From: Methylibium sp. NZG
GTDB lineage: Bacteria > Pseudomonadota > Gammaproteobacteria > Burkholderiales > Burkholderiaceae_C
Direction: 5' to 3'
Length of the DNA: 64,000 nt
NCBI GenBank assembly: GCA_001263235.1
Contig: LGRD01000032.1
Coordinates: 1-64,000 of the forward strand
The position numbers and the translations under genes are program-made. Shown one piece after another: positions 53,462 through 62,473 of the stretch. The notes under the pieces were generated by a model that saw nothing but the letters and a program-made list of their open reading frames with translations, searched no databases and had not been told where the DNA came from. Each line of letters starts with the position of its first letter. The first letter of the stretch is position 1.

Positions 53462-54226
53462 CTAGTGCGGTCGCGCGATCCACTTCGCGATCAGCCCCAC
53501 CGCCTCAACCTCCATACCAACGAAGCCGTGCCAATGCCAGGGGCCGCACTCTTCGCCGTGCGCAGAGGCTCCCCCGCTGACCATGATCTCGCGCTTGACC
53601 GGGGCGTGGCGAAGCCCCTTCACGATGGCCGGCACTTCGTGCGGAAGGCAATGCGGGCAGGCGTCGCGTGCGTGGTGCAGCACCAGCACCGGCATGCGGA
53701 TCGATGCGAGGTCCTGCGTCGGTACGGCGCTGGGTGTGCGGCGATTCACCACGCTGGCCGTGAGCACCAACCCGGCCACGCGATCCGGCGAATCGATCGC
53801 CGCGGCGATGGCCGAAATCGTGCCGCGGCTCGTGCCCACCAGCCACACCGGCAGTGGGCTCTGCGTGCGCACGAAGTCGATCACGGCGCGCACGTCGAAC
53901 AGATGCGCTCGGGCGATTCGATCCGCGAAGTCGAGCCCGTGTGAGTCGCTCGGCCTGCCGAAGATCGCAACGTTGAAGCCTTGTTTGCCGAAATGTGCCG
54001 TCGAACGCACAAGGAAGTTGTTGCCACTGGGCAGCCCGTTTTCGACCGACCCGAAACCGCCGCCGCCGCCCGGAAAGAGCAGTACCGTGGCGCGCGCACC
54101 TTCGTGGGCACGCCAGTACAGACTCGTCGTCACGCCTTCTCGCGTGGGAACGTCGTAGCGCACGCCCTGCGCGTGCGCCAGCGCGCACAGGGCGGACAAG
54201 AGCAGCGCAAGCAGAGTTTGGCGCAT
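53462..54226 (-). CDS. secreted alpha/beta hydrolase
   Basis: A 254-residue protein with a signal peptide (MRQTLLALLLSALCALAHAQ), so periplasmic or secreted. It has an alpha/beta-hydrolase layout: an oxyanion-type FPGGGGGFGSVENG near residue 50, the nucleophile elbow GTSRG (Ser) near 132, a likely Asp in HHARDACPH and a likely His in WHWHGFVG. Esterase or dienelactone-hydrolase-like activity is possible; the substrate is unknown. ATG 54226 follows GAGG, 5 bp after the FG-GAP gene, so they form one unit. Confidence 0.8.
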   Translation of the reverse strand: MRQTLLALLLSALCALAHAQGVRYDVPTREGVTTSLYWRAHEGARATVLLFPGGGGGFGSVENGLPSGNNFLVRSTAHFGKQGFNVAIFGRPSDSHGLDFADRIARAHLFDVRAVIDFVRTQSPLPVWLVGTSRGTISAIAAAIDSPDRVAGLVLTASVVNRRTPSAVPTQDLASIRMPVLVLHHARDACPHCLPHEVPAIVKGLRHAPVKREIMVSGGASAHGEECGPWHWHGFVGMEVEAVGLIAKWIARPH

Positions 54227-54231
54227 CGGCC

Positions 54232-56085
54232 TCAGTACAAATACACCGCGCCCGCCGAAGATGCAGATGCATCGTTCGCATTGCCGCCGATGCCGGTGGC
54301 GTTGCTGTCTTCGTTGCGTGCGCCCACGGCGAGCGTGCTGCCGTCGGCGGAGAGGGCCAGTGACCCGCCGAACTGGTCGCCTGCATTGGCATTGCTGGCC
54401 TTCATGAAGCGGCTCAGCACCCAGGCATTGCCGGAGCGCGTGAGCATGTAGACCGCGCCAGACAGTGCGACCGAAGCGTCGTTGGCGAAGGGGTTGCCAC
54501 CGAATCCGAGCCAGGCGTTGGGTTCGCCGGCGCCGCCGATGGCCATCTGCTGGCCATCGAACGACAAGGCCATCGAAGACCCGAACGAACCCAAGACCGA
54601 CGGGTTCGACGCCTTGATGTAGGCGCGCTGGCTCCACACGCCGGCTTGCAGGCTGAAGGCGTAAGCGGCCCCGGCGTTTGTTAGCGCGTTGTCGCTCTGA
54701 TCGCCATTGATGCCCACGCTGCCGCCGTCCTCCTGTCGGGCGCCCACGACCAAGGTGGCACCATCGCCCGACAGGGCGAGCGTGGCGCCGAACCCGTCGT
54801 TCGCCTCGGTGTTGGACGCCTTCACATAGGCTTCGGTGCTCCAGTCGGTGCCGGTGCGCACGAACAGGAAGACCGCGCCGCTGTTGGTGGCCGCGTTGCT
54901 GAGCACGCCGCCCACGCCGGTGGCGCCTCCGTCTTCAGAGGGCGCGCCGACTGCCACGCGGTTGCCGTCGTGCGAGATCGCCACCGCATCGCCGAAGTTG
55001 TCGTTGATGTCGGCTTGGTTCGACTTGAGGTAGGCCTGAATGATCCAGCTCGTCGCCGTGCGGCGGTACACGTAGGCGGCACCGCTTTCGGTGGCGGTGT
55101 AGTCGGCCGGCACGCCGTTGACACCGGTGGCATTGCCGCTGTCACCTTCCGCGCCCACCACCAGCGTGTTGCCGTCACCGGACAAGGCAACCGCGCCACC
55201 GAAAAGTGCTCCAGCCGCGGTGTTCGTCGCTTTGAGGTAAGTCGTCTGCGCCCAACTCCCATTGCTGCGCTGGAAAACGTACACCGCCCCGCTGTTGGCT
55301 GCGGCGTTGCTGGCCTGGTTGCCGTTGCTGCCAATCGCGTTGCTGGCTTCCCCACTTGCCCCTACGGCGAGCGTGTTGCCGTCGGCCGAAAGGCTGAGCG
55401 CAGACCCGAAAAAGTCGGCGGCGCCCGGGTTCGACGCTTTCAGGTAGCCCTGCAGGGCCCACTGGCTGCCTTGACGCACATAGACGTACACGGCGCCGCT
55501 GGCCGTCAGCGAGTTGTCGGCGCCGTTGCCGCCGACGCCGGCGTCCCCGCCGTCTTCGAAGGTCGCCGCCACGGCCAACGTGTTGCCATCACCCGAGAGC
55601 GCGACATCGATGCCGAAGAAATCGCTCGCTTCTGTGTTGCTCGCCTTGACGTAGCCGATCGATGCGTTCAGCGCCGCGATGCTCCAGTTCTGCGTCGCCG
55701 AGGCGGTGCATCCCCCCGCGTTGCAGGCTCGCAGCCGGTAGTTCGCGAGCACCCGCGTCCACAACGGCACGGTGTGGGCGTAGCGCGTGATGCCGGCGGG
55801 GAGGTCGCCGCCCACCTGCACGTAGTCGTCGCCTTGCAGCTCCTCCTGAAGCTGGTAGTGCGTTGCGTCGGGCACGGTGGCCCAGTCGAAGATCAAGGTC
55901 TTGATACCAGTGCTGAGCGCCACCACCGGCGCCGCGGGCGCCGGTGGTGGCGGCGAGGGTGCCGCTGCGGGCGGCGGGCTGCCGCCGGCGTCGCCGCCAC
56001 CACCGCCGCAGGCGGCGAAGAAGAGGGCCACTACCGCCACGCTGGCGCGCCACGCGGATCGATGGGTCGTTGCTGTGTGTTGCAT
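54232..56085 (-). CDS. FG-GAP beta-propeller lipoprotein
   Basis: A 617-residue exported protein. The signal sequence ends in a lipobox (ALFFAAC), followed by a Gly run and a Pro/Ala spacer. A fibronectin-like or FG-GAP-like region (around 60-130) leads to seven repeats of about 65-70 residues with a core like YLKASNPGAADFFGSALSLS then DGNTLAVGA. Seven such blades fit a closed integrin-alpha-type propeller with Asp-rich calcium loops. It should sit on the outer membrane or cell surface. ATG 56085 follows AAGGAG. The hydrolase gene follows on the same strand. Confidence 0.85.
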   Translation of the reverse strand: MQHTATTHRSAWRASVAVVALFFAACGGGGGDAGGSPPPAAAPSPPPPAPAAPVVALSTGIKTLIFDWATVPDATHYQLQEELQGDDYVQVGGDLPAGITRYAHTVPLWTRVLANYRLRACNAGGCTASATQNWSIAALNASIGYVKASNTEASDFFGIDVALSGDGNTLAVAATFEDGGDAGVGGNGADNSLTASGAVYVYVRQGSQWALQGYLKASNPGAADFFGSALSLSADGNTLAVGASGEASNAIGSNGNQASNAAANSGAVYVFQRSNGSWAQTTYLKATNTAAGALFGGAVALSGDGNTLVVGAEGDSGNATGVNGVPADYTATESGAAYVYRRTATSWIIQAYLKSNQADINDNFGDAVAISHDGNRVAVGAPSEDGGATGVGGVLSNAATNSGAVFLFVRTGTDWSTEAYVKASNTEANDGFGATLALSGDGATLVVGARQEDGGSVGINGDQSDNALTNAGAAYAFSLQAGVWSQRAYIKASNPSVLGSFGSSMALSFDGQQMAIGGAGEPNAWLGFGGNPFANDASVALSGAVYMLTRSGNAWVLSRFMKASNANAGDQFGGSLALSADGSTLAVGARNEDSNATGIGGNANDASASSAGAVYLY

Positions 56086-56113
56086 GCTTTCTCCTTCAAT
56101 CGAGAAGACCGAT

Positions 56114-56641
56114 TCAGAACCGGTACACGCTGCCGCTGCCGGAGGTGGCCGTGGAGTCGCGATCGCCACCGATGCCGCTGGCGCTGCTGTCTTCGTCGTG
56201 CGCGCTCACCGAGAGCGGGATGGCTTGACTGTGGACGACGCCGCGGGCGCCGGCCACCGCACGAAGTGGGAGAACGGCGGCCGCACGCGGTGACGAATTC
56301 ACCCATGCCATCGGCGGTGATGGCGTGAAGACTTCACGGCGAGGCATGCCACCGCTCGCGTCGACCCAAGGCCGCTCAAGCCCATTCAAGCGGTACCGAT
56401 GAGCAGGCCAAACCCCGGCGAGTTCTGTGGATGGTCCTGGGCGCGCAGGCCCTGTAGTCGATGTTGCCGTGGCCCAGTCGATCGTGGAGAGGCCAGGCAA
56501 CTCGACGAGCGCGCTGGCGGCACCCGCAGCGAGATCGCCCCCGATCTGCGCGTAGTCGCAGGCCGCGAGCATCACGGATGCCGCACAGGCCAATGCCCCG
56601 CGAAACGAAGGCGCGTGAAGCCTCGATGTTGTTCGTTCCAT
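56114..56641 (-). pseudogene. decayed paralogue of the FG-GAP lipoprotein
   Basis: A 175-residue open frame. It has a lipoprotein-like signal (CAASVMLAAC), then YAQIGGDLAAG, which parallels YVQVGGDLPAG in the full gene. It ends with DEDSSASGIGGDRDSTATSGSG and VYRF, which parallels the last repeat of that gene (NEDSNATGIGGNANDASASSAG, then VYLY). The blades between are gone and replaced by unrelated sequence. It looks like a duplicate that lost its propeller, though a functional short protein is not excluded. ATG 56641 follows GGGAG. It lies 28 bp upstream of the intact copy. Confidence 0.6.
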
Positions 56642-56815
56642 GTCCACTCCCTGTCTGAGCTGGCGACCATGCACCCGATGTGCGCGGCTTGTGCTCTTGT
56701 CAGCTCAGGTTAGGCGGCTGCAGCGCAAATGTCTGTCGCCCATTGAGGCGACCCCTTGCGGACTCTGGCGAGCCCAAGGCCTCGCTACACTCCTCGCGGA
56801 AGAGGTCACATCGAC

Positions 56816-57493
56816 ATGGAATCGACCCGCTGCAGCACGGTGCTCATCGTCGAAGACGATCGTGCCTTTCGCACTCGCTTCGAGGCGATACTCGGCTCGG
56901 ATTCATCGTTTCAAGTGGTCGGGTCGGTTGACACGCTCGCACTCGGCATGCAGGCGATTGCGCAAACGGCGCTGGATGCCTTGGTCGTAGACCTCGGCCT
57001 GCCCGACGGTGACGGCACGGCGCTGATCCGCGCCGCAACGAGCTTGCAGCCGCAGTGCGCGGTCATGGTCGTGACCGTATTCGGCGATGAGGAGCATGTG
57101 GTCAATGCCATCGAGGCGGGTGCGATCGGCTATCTGTTGAAAGACTCCAGCAGTGCAGAGATGACCGCTGGGTTGCGCGACCTGCTCAACGGCGGCTCGC
57201 CGATCAGCCCGATGGTGGCGCGGCTGATACTGAGCCGCATGCGGGTGCCGGCTGCCGCGTCAAACTCGCTGCTGAACCCGCTGTCGGACCCGAGCGTGGG
57301 TTTGAGCGAGCGCGAGGCCGAGGTCCTCACGCTAGTGGCCAAGGGATTCAGCTTTGCCGAGATCTGTGATTTGCTGTCGATCACCGTGAACACCGTGAAG
57401 ACCCATGTCAATCGCACCTACCGAAAGCTGGGCGTCAGCTCGCGCGGGCAGGCCGTGCATGAGGCCACCCGACTCGGGCTCATCGAGATGTAG
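56816..57493 (+). CDS. NarL/FixJ-type response regulator
   Basis: A 225-residue two-component regulator. The receiver domain (about 8-125) has the acidic pair in LIVEDDRAF, phospho-acceptor Asp59 (VVDLGLPDGDG), a Thr/Ser switch (VVTVFGDE) and the Lys in YLLKDSSS. The C-terminal LuxR-type HTH (about 160-222) shows LSEREAEVLTLVAKGFSFAEIC and TVKTHVNRTYRKLGV. ATG 56816 lies 12 nt after GAAGAGG. The sensor kinase gene overlaps its end. Confidence 0.95.
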   Translation: MESTRCSTVLIVEDDRAFRTRFEAILGSDSSFQVVGSVDTLALGMQAIAQTALDALVVDLGLPDGDGTALIRAATSLQPQCAVMVVTVFGDEEHVVNAIEAGAIGYLLKDSSSAEMTAGLRDLLNGGSPISPMVARLILSRMRVPAAASNSLLNPLSDPSVGLSEREAEVLTLVAKGFSFAEICDLLSITVNTVKTHVNRTYRKLGVSSRGQAVHEATRLGLIEM

Positions 57494-59291
57494 CGTTGTC
57501 GCGTGGCTGATCGGCTGGGCGCTGCTGCTGCACATGGCGGCAGCCTGGCCGCAAGTCTCGATACCGCGCATCGCCGTGCGCGACTTCGAGGTGTTTGCCG
57601 AACCCACCGGCGCCGTGCCGCCAGCCGGCACGGCGCGCTCGGCCGAACGCACCGATGGCCACATCACTTTGCCCGTGCCGGCTGACGGCGCCTACCGCTG
57701 GCTGCGCGCGCGCGTGCTGTTAGACGCAGTGCCCACCAGCGCCGTGGCGCTGTACGTGTCGTCGGCAAACCGCGCGCGCGTGTTCGTCAACGGCGAGCAG
57801 GTGGCCAATGCCAGCGTCTCCGATGCCGAGTCCTTCGGTTGGAACCACCCCTTGTTCTACAGCATTCCCACGGCGCTGCTGCGCAGCGGCGAGAACATCG
57901 TCGACGTGCGGCTGAGCGTGAACCGCTTCGGCAAGGGCGCGATCCACGGCATGAGCATCGGGCCACATGCCACGCAGCAGGAGCTGTACGACAGCGCGTT
58001 CTTCTGGCGCGTGACCGGGCCCCAGATCACGAGCCTCGTCATGCTCTTGCTGGGCTTTCCGGCGCTTCTGTACTGGTTTCGGCGACGTCGTGATGCCGCG
58101 TATGGATGGTTCGGCCTGGCCTGCGTGCTGGCCTCGGTGCGCAACGGCCATTTGTTCATCGTCGCACCGAGCTTCAGCGCCTGGTACGAGGCCTGGGCCA
58201 GTGTGCCGCTGCACTGGATGCTGGTGTCGCTGATCTTCTTTTCGTTTCGCATGTGCGGCCGATCCTTTCCACGGGTGGAGAGGGCCCTGCTCGTCGCGTC
58301 GGCGGTGTGGACGTTGATCGTGCTGACGCTGCCGTATCCCCAACTCTTCAGCCTCGGCTATGTGTGGCTCACGGCGCTGTGGGTCGCGACGATCGGCTTC
58401 GTGGCCCTGCAATTGCGGCGCACGCCGCGGCTCGAGCTCGTGCTGCTTCTGTTCGCACTGCTCGTGGCGCAAGCGCTCGGCGCGCTTGACCTGTTGTTGC
58501 AGCTCGGTGTTCGCAACAGCGAAGAACGAATCTACTGGATGCCGTACAGCCTGGTCGTGTTCTCGCTCGTGATGGGGGCAAACCTGGTGGACACATTCGC
58601 CAGAGCACGCACCCAGCAGGAGCGCATCAACGAGGAGCTCGACCAACGCCTGGCAGCACGCGAGCGCGAACTCGCGATCGAAAATCAACGCGTGCTGCAA
58701 CTGCAAAGCGAGCGGGTGGCCGCCGCGGAACGCGAGCGGATCGTGCGCGACATCCACGACGGCCTGGGCTCGCAGCTGATCAGCTCGATCTTGCTCGTGG
58801 AGTCCGGCTCGATGGCCGGGCCGGCACTGGCGGGCGTGCTGCGCGAGTGCGTCGACGACCTGCGACTGGCCATCGACTCGCTCAAGCCGGCGGGCAACGA
58901 CCTTCTGCTGGTGCTGGGCAACTTCCGCTACCGGATGGAGCCACGCCTGGTGCAGGCTGGCGTCCGGCTGGACTGGCAGATCGCAGCCGCCGACATCAGC
59001 CCGCCGCTGAGTTCGGACCAAGTGCTGCACACGCTGCGCATTGTGCAAGAGGCTTTCACCAACGCGCTCAAGCACGCGCAGCCGCGCTGCATGACGGTGC
59101 GTTACGAAACCCGGCCCGGCGGTGGGTGGGGGCTGGAGGTGAGCGATGACGGCGAGGGTTTCGACGTGACCACCCACCTGGGCCGCGGCGATGGCTTGCG
59201 CAACATGCGCTCACGCGCTGCGCAGATTCCGGCGCAGATCGAGATCGACAGCGGTTCACGGGGCACGACGGTCCGCATGACATCGGGGTAG
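57459..59291 (+). CDS. NarL-type sensor histidine kinase with 7TM module
   Basis: About 610 residues. A signal/first membrane segment is followed by a periplasmic beta-rich domain (about 50-185) like 7TMR-DISM extracellular modules, seven membrane helices (about 190-380), a short coiled coil, the HisKA_3 box with His433 (VRDIHDGLGSQL) and a GHKL ATPase domain with N-box (QEAFTNALKHAQ), DDGEGFD and GDGLRNMRSRA. It should phosphorylate the adjacent regulator. The ATG at 57459 overlaps the regulator gene by 35 nt. No downstream start keeps the first membrane segment. Confidence 0.9.
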   Translation: MRPPDSGSSRCSVVAWLIGWALLLHMAAAWPQVSIPRIAVRDFEVFAEPTGAVPPAGTARSAERTDGHITLPVPADGAYRWLRARVLLDAVPTSAVALYVSSANRARVFVNGEQVANASVSDAESFGWNHPLFYSIPTALLRSGENIVDVRLSVNRFGKGAIHGMSIGPHATQQELYDSAFFWRVTGPQITSLVMLLLGFPALLYWFRRRRDAAYGWFGLACVLASVRNGHLFIVAPSFSAWYEAWASVPLHWMLVSLIFFSFRMCGRSFPRVERALLVASAVWTLIVLTLPYPQLFSLGYVWLTALWVATIGFVALQLRRTPRLELVLLLFALLVAQALGALDLLLQLGVRNSEERIYWMPYSLVVFSLVMGANLVDTFARARTQQERINEELDQRLAARERELAIENQRVLQLQSERVAAAERERIVRDIHDGLGSQLISSILLVESGSMAGPALAGVLRECVDDLRLAIDSLKPAGNDLLLVLGNFRYRMEPRLVQAGVRLDWQIAAADISPPLSSDQVLHTLRIVQEAFTNALKHAQPRCMTVRYETRPGGGWGLEVSDDGEGFDVTTHLGRGDGLRNMRSRAAQIPAQIEIDSGSRGTTVRMTSG

Positions 59292-59362
59292 CGCACCCCG
59301 CTTTCAAAGGGCGGTCTTTGGTTAGGGATGCGCTTGCCGCGAGGTACTTGTTCAGCGTTGCC

Positions 59363-60397
59363 TTAGGCTGGACCCGCCTTCCACAGCGCCAGCAATTCAC
59401 CTTCGCGCTGCTTGCTGAGCTTGCCCTTGCAGCGCTGGTCGGACGGTGCGGGCAGGCCCTCGTCGAGCACAGCCGTCACGGTGTCTTGCAACGGCCGGGT
59501 CTGCAGGCCGCTCGCGATGGCGCGCTGCAGGTCCACGCGTGTGAAGCCGATCATCGTGGCGTCGGTCGTCGGAATCCAGAGCGGCAGCTCGCTCCACGGT
59601 TGTACGTCATGTTCGACCAGAAATTCCTCGGCGATCGGCACCAGCGCTGCCGGTGGCGCACCACGCTCGGCGACCGCGGCGATGCAGGTGGCCAGCAGCC
59701 GGGCCCACCCGCAGACTTCTCCCACCGGGCCGGTCGCGTTGAAGACGCCGCCGGCCCCTTGCTCCAGCAAGTGCAGCATCCAGTCGGCGAGGTCACGCAC
59801 GTCGATGAACTGCAGCGGCGCCGCGCCGTCGATGCAGGGCACCAGCACCTCGCCGCCCAGCGCCACGCGCCAGGGCCAGTGGCTGAAGCGCCCGGTCGGA
59901 TCGCCCGGCCCGACGATCAGGCCAGGCCGCACGATCAGCGCACGGTCGCCCAAGCGCGCGATCAACTCGGCCTCGCACGCGGCTTTCTGCGCGCCGTAGT
60001 GCTGCGGGTCGCGGTCGGCCCGGTCGATTCCGGCGGCGCTTGCCAGCGCATCCGTCTCCAGCACCGGGGCGTGAGCGAAGCTGGCATATGCCGAGATGCT
60101 GGAGACAAACAGATAGCGCCCGACGCCCTGCAGTGCCTGGGCACTCACGTTCAGCTCCTGCGGCACGTAGCCACAGGTGTCGACCACCGCGTCCCACCGC
60201 GCGCCGGCCGAGCTTGAGAGCGCGGCCAGGTCGGTGCTGCGATCGCCGCTCAGCACGTCGACGCCTGCCGGCCAAGCCGACCGCGACCGGCCCCGGTTGA
60301 ACACCGTGACCTTGTGCCCGCGTCGCAGCGCGCTGTCCAGCACTGCTGCGCCGAGGAACACGCCACCCCCGAGGATCAGCAGCCGCATGGCCTTCAT
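59363..60397 (-). CDS. NAD-dependent epimerase/dehydratase family protein
   Basis: A 344-residue short-chain-type Rossmann protein. The N-terminal nucleotide loop is LILGGGVFLGAAV (a variant GxxGxxG), followed by a mid SSISAYASF and the YxxxK pair in YGAQKAACE. A substrate domain contains RPGLIVGPGDPTGRF and FIDVRDLADWML. It resembles bacterial homologues of plant chloroplast RNA-binding/epimerase proteins; the substrate is unknown. ATG 60397 overlaps the stop of the preceding frame as ATGA; ATG 60388 is an alternative. Confidence 0.85.
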   Translation of the reverse strand: MKAMRLLILGGGVFLGAAVLDSALRRGHKVTVFNRGRSRSAWPAGVDVLSGDRSTDLAALSSSAGARWDAVVDTCGYVPQELNVSAQALQGVGRYLFVSSISAYASFAHAPVLETDALASAAGIDRADRDPQHYGAQKAACEAELIARLGDRALIVRPGLIVGPGDPTGRFSHWPWRVALGGEVLVPCIDGAAPLQFIDVRDLADWMLHLLEQGAGGVFNATGPVGEVCGWARLLATCIAAVAERGAPPAALVPIAEEFLVEHDVQPWSELPLWIPTTDATMIGFTRVDLQRAIASGLQTRPLQDTVTAVLDEGLPAPSDQRCKGKLSKQREGELLALWKAGPA

Positions 60398-60717
60398 TCC
60401 ACCAACAGCGGCGATGCTGCCTTCACCACTTTGAGGCAGACAATCGAGCGCACGTTGCCTCCACCCGGCACGTGCATCAGCGCGCCGGTGAGGAACCGCG
60501 AGAGACTCTTCAGGCCGCGCGCAGCCACATTGGGCAGGTAATCACATTCGCCCGACGCGGTGTGGCACGCCAAGATTTGCACGAAGGCGAGGATGCTGGG
60601 CAATGCTGGCCTGAATCTCGCGCACGCGGCCGAATCACCCGTCGGCGATGTTCGGTCAGCCTGCAAGGCGTGGAGGTTGCGGTCGAGCACGCCCGAAGAA
60701 TACGCAGTGACTGTCAA
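60394..60717 (-). CDS. hypothetical protein, doubtful
   Basis: A 107-residue open frame with a TTG start and no clear ribosome site. Its stop overlaps the epimerase start (ATGA), which hints at coupling. The C-terminal GNVRSIVCLKVVKAASPLLV looks protein-like; the rest shows no recognisable domain. It could be a real short gene with an uncertain start or a chance frame. Confidence 0.3.
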   Translation of the reverse strand: MTVTAYSSGVLDRNLHALQADRTSPTGDSAACARFRPALPSILAFVQILACHTASGECDYLPNVAARGLKSLSRFLTGALMHVPGGGNVRSIVCLKVVKAASPLLVE

Positions 60718-60798
60718 TCGAACAACTTCGAAAGGGACGTGCGTTCTCCAAGCTATCGCGACGGCGCAGACATTGCCGGCACCGGCACCGGCACCGCT

Positions 60799-61260
60799 TC
60801 AGCTCAATGCGGGACGCGGCGGGCCGGCCTTGCAGCGCCGCTCGGGCTGCCACCGGCTGGCGCGACACTCGCGCCCGAACCATCGCGCTGCCCAGCGAGG
60901 TGTCAGCGACCCGAAGCCGGCCAATCGGAAGCGCTCGTCGAACTCCGAGTCGAAGTCACGCGCCGTCAGTGTGCCGATCATGCCGATCACCTGCAGCGGC
61001 AGGTCCACGCTGCGGCTTTGCATCCAGCACGGGACGCCAGCGATGCGGAACACGCGCAGACGGCGCTCGGCGGGTTGGCGAAACGGCGGGTCGCCCAGGC
61101 CGCTCGGGTGCTCCTGCACCCGCGCTCGGCGGCGCAACTCCACGCTGAAGATACCGAAGCCGGCACTGCGCACCGGCTCATATCGAGCGGCGACGGAGCG
61201 CAACGCCAGCCCGACCAGCAGGGGCGCCACGGCGCAGAGAATGAGGAGAAAAGTGATCAC
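60799..61260 (-). CDS. single-pass membrane protein, unknown
   Basis: A 153-residue protein with one N-terminal membrane helix (ITFLLILCAVAPLLVGLAL) and a soluble part with VFRIAGVPCWMQSRSVDLP and a basic C-terminus. No family was recognised. The start is GTG 61260 after GCGAGG; later starts would lose the membrane helix. It faces away from the PhyH-type gene and is followed on the same strand by the doubtful frame and the epimerase gene. Confidence 0.5.
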   Translation of the reverse strand: MITFLLILCAVAPLLVGLALRSVAARYEPVRSAGFGIFSVELRRRARVQEHPSGLGDPPFRQPAERRLRVFRIAGVPCWMQSRSVDLPLQVIGMIGTLTARDFDSEFDERFRLAGFGSLTPRWAARWFGRECRASRWQPERRCKAGPPRPALS

Positions 61261-61400
61261 GGCAACCTCGCAGCGATGAGCTTGCAGTGGACACTCGTTC
61301 GTTGCGCCGCGCCCGTGTTCAAAGACAACAATTGCGACAGGATGGCACCCTGGCCGCCGGCGCTGGCACCATGCGCACGTCGTGGCTAGTTTCCTTGCCA

Positions 61401-61468
61401 ATCTCGTCGCTGATTTCGTCGCTGATTTGGTCGATGACCTCGCCGCTGATTTCCCCGCTCATCCCGCC
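61401..61468. repeat. 12-nt tandem array before PhyH-type gene
   Basis: Five to six degenerate units of the form ATyTCGTCGCTG (61401, 61413, 61425, 61437, 61449, partial at 61461). They lie within a 40-codon plus-strand frame (GTG 61383) with VADFVADLVDDLAADF, whose stop overlaps the next ATG. Whether it is translated is unknown. Confidence 0.75.
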
Positions 61469-61503
61469 ACAAACTCAGACGCAACCGTGAGGCACACCCC
61501 ACC

Positions 61504-62319
61504 ATGAACGTCCACCCCCTCGCTCCCATCTCCGACGCGCAGGTCGACGCCTTCTGGCACGACGGCGTGGCCTGCCTGCGCGGCCTGTTCGACGCCGACT
61601 GGATCGAACACCTGCGCGAAGCCGTCGAAGAAGACCTCGCCCACCCCGGCCCGCTGGCGCGCGAGTACGCCAAGAAGGGAGGCCGCTTTCTGGGCGACAT
61701 CGGTGCCTGGGCGGTCAAGCCCGGGCTGCGCCGCTACGTCGAGCAGTCGCCCGCGGCGGAGATCGCGGCGCGGCTGCTCAAGAGCAACAAGGTCAACTTC
61801 CTGTACGACCAGTTGTTCGTCAAGGAGCCCGGTACCGCCGAAGCCACGCCTTGGCACCAGGACGGCCCGTACTGGCCCGTCCAGGGCAACCAGATCCTGT
61901 CAATCTGGCTCACGCTCGACGACGTCACGCTCGAATCGAGCGGCATGGAGTACATCTTGGGCTCGCACCGCTGGGGCAAGGAATACCGCCCGGTCAGCTT
62001 TGCCGGCGACACCGAGATGTACAAGAACCTGCCTGGAGAGGCGGTGCCCGACTTCGAGGCCATGCGGCGCGAACTGCCGGTGGTCAACTGGGACATGTCG
62101 GCCGGCGACTGCCTCGTCCACCACTGCATGACGGTGCACGGCGCCCCCGGCAACAGCACCAACGACCGGCGCCGCCGTGCCTACGCCACCCGCTGGACCG
62201 GCGACGACGTGGTGTTCGCACCGCGCGAGGGCCAAGCCGCGATCACGATTGCGCCGCCCACCATCCGGCCCGGCGAGCCGCTGGACAGCGAGGTGTTCCC
62301 CCGGCTGTGGCCGCGATGA
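61504..62319 (+). CDS. phytanoyl-CoA dioxygenase (PhyH) family protein
   Basis: A 271-residue Fe(II)/2-oxoglutarate oxygenase. The metal triad is expected from His118 and Asp120 (WHQDGPYWP) and the distal His in CMTVHGAPGNST. An Arg in RRRRAYATRW fits the 2-oxoglutarate site. N-terminal VDAFWHDGVACLRGLF is typical of the family. The substrate is unknown. ATG 61504 has no strong ribosome site. The gene is single; a hairpin follows it. Confidence 0.9.
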   Translation: MNVHPLAPISDAQVDAFWHDGVACLRGLFDADWIEHLREAVEEDLAHPGPLAREYAKKGGRFLGDIGAWAVKPGLRRYVEQSPAAEIAARLLKSNKVNFLYDQLFVKEPGTAEATPWHQDGPYWPVQGNQILSIWLTLDDVTLESSGMEYILGSHRWGKEYRPVSFAGDTEMYKNLPGEAVPDFEAMRRELPVVNWDMSAGDCLVHHCMTVHGAPGNSTNDRRRRAYATRWTGDDVVFAPREGQAAITIAPPTIRPGEPLDSEVFPRLWPR

Positions 62320-62402
62320 GCCCCGCCAATCCGCGTTGATGCCGCGCTGATGCCGCGCTGATGCTGGCCAAAGGCGTGGAACGATCCGGCCCCAAACCCT
62401 GT

Positions 62403-62427
62403 CCGCCCTCGTGCGCGTCGAGGGCGG
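62403..62427. terminator. hairpin between PhyH-type gene and vapC-like gene
   Basis: A perfect 9-bp stem, CCGCCCTCG and CGAGGGCGG, loop TGCGCGT, between convergent genes. There is no T-run. At 62334-62358 an 11-nt unit (GATGCCGCGCT) is repeated twice and begins a third time. Confidence 0.5.
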
Positions 62428-62473
62428 GTGGTGGAAGCTGGTGAACCGACTGCGAGCGGACGGCCCGAATCCG

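Noticed and set aside
61383-61507. 40-codon plus-strand frame over the 12-nt array, overlapping the PhyH-type start
   Set aside because: It has a GTG start without ribosome site, and its sequence is almost entirely repeat. Kept only as a repeat note.
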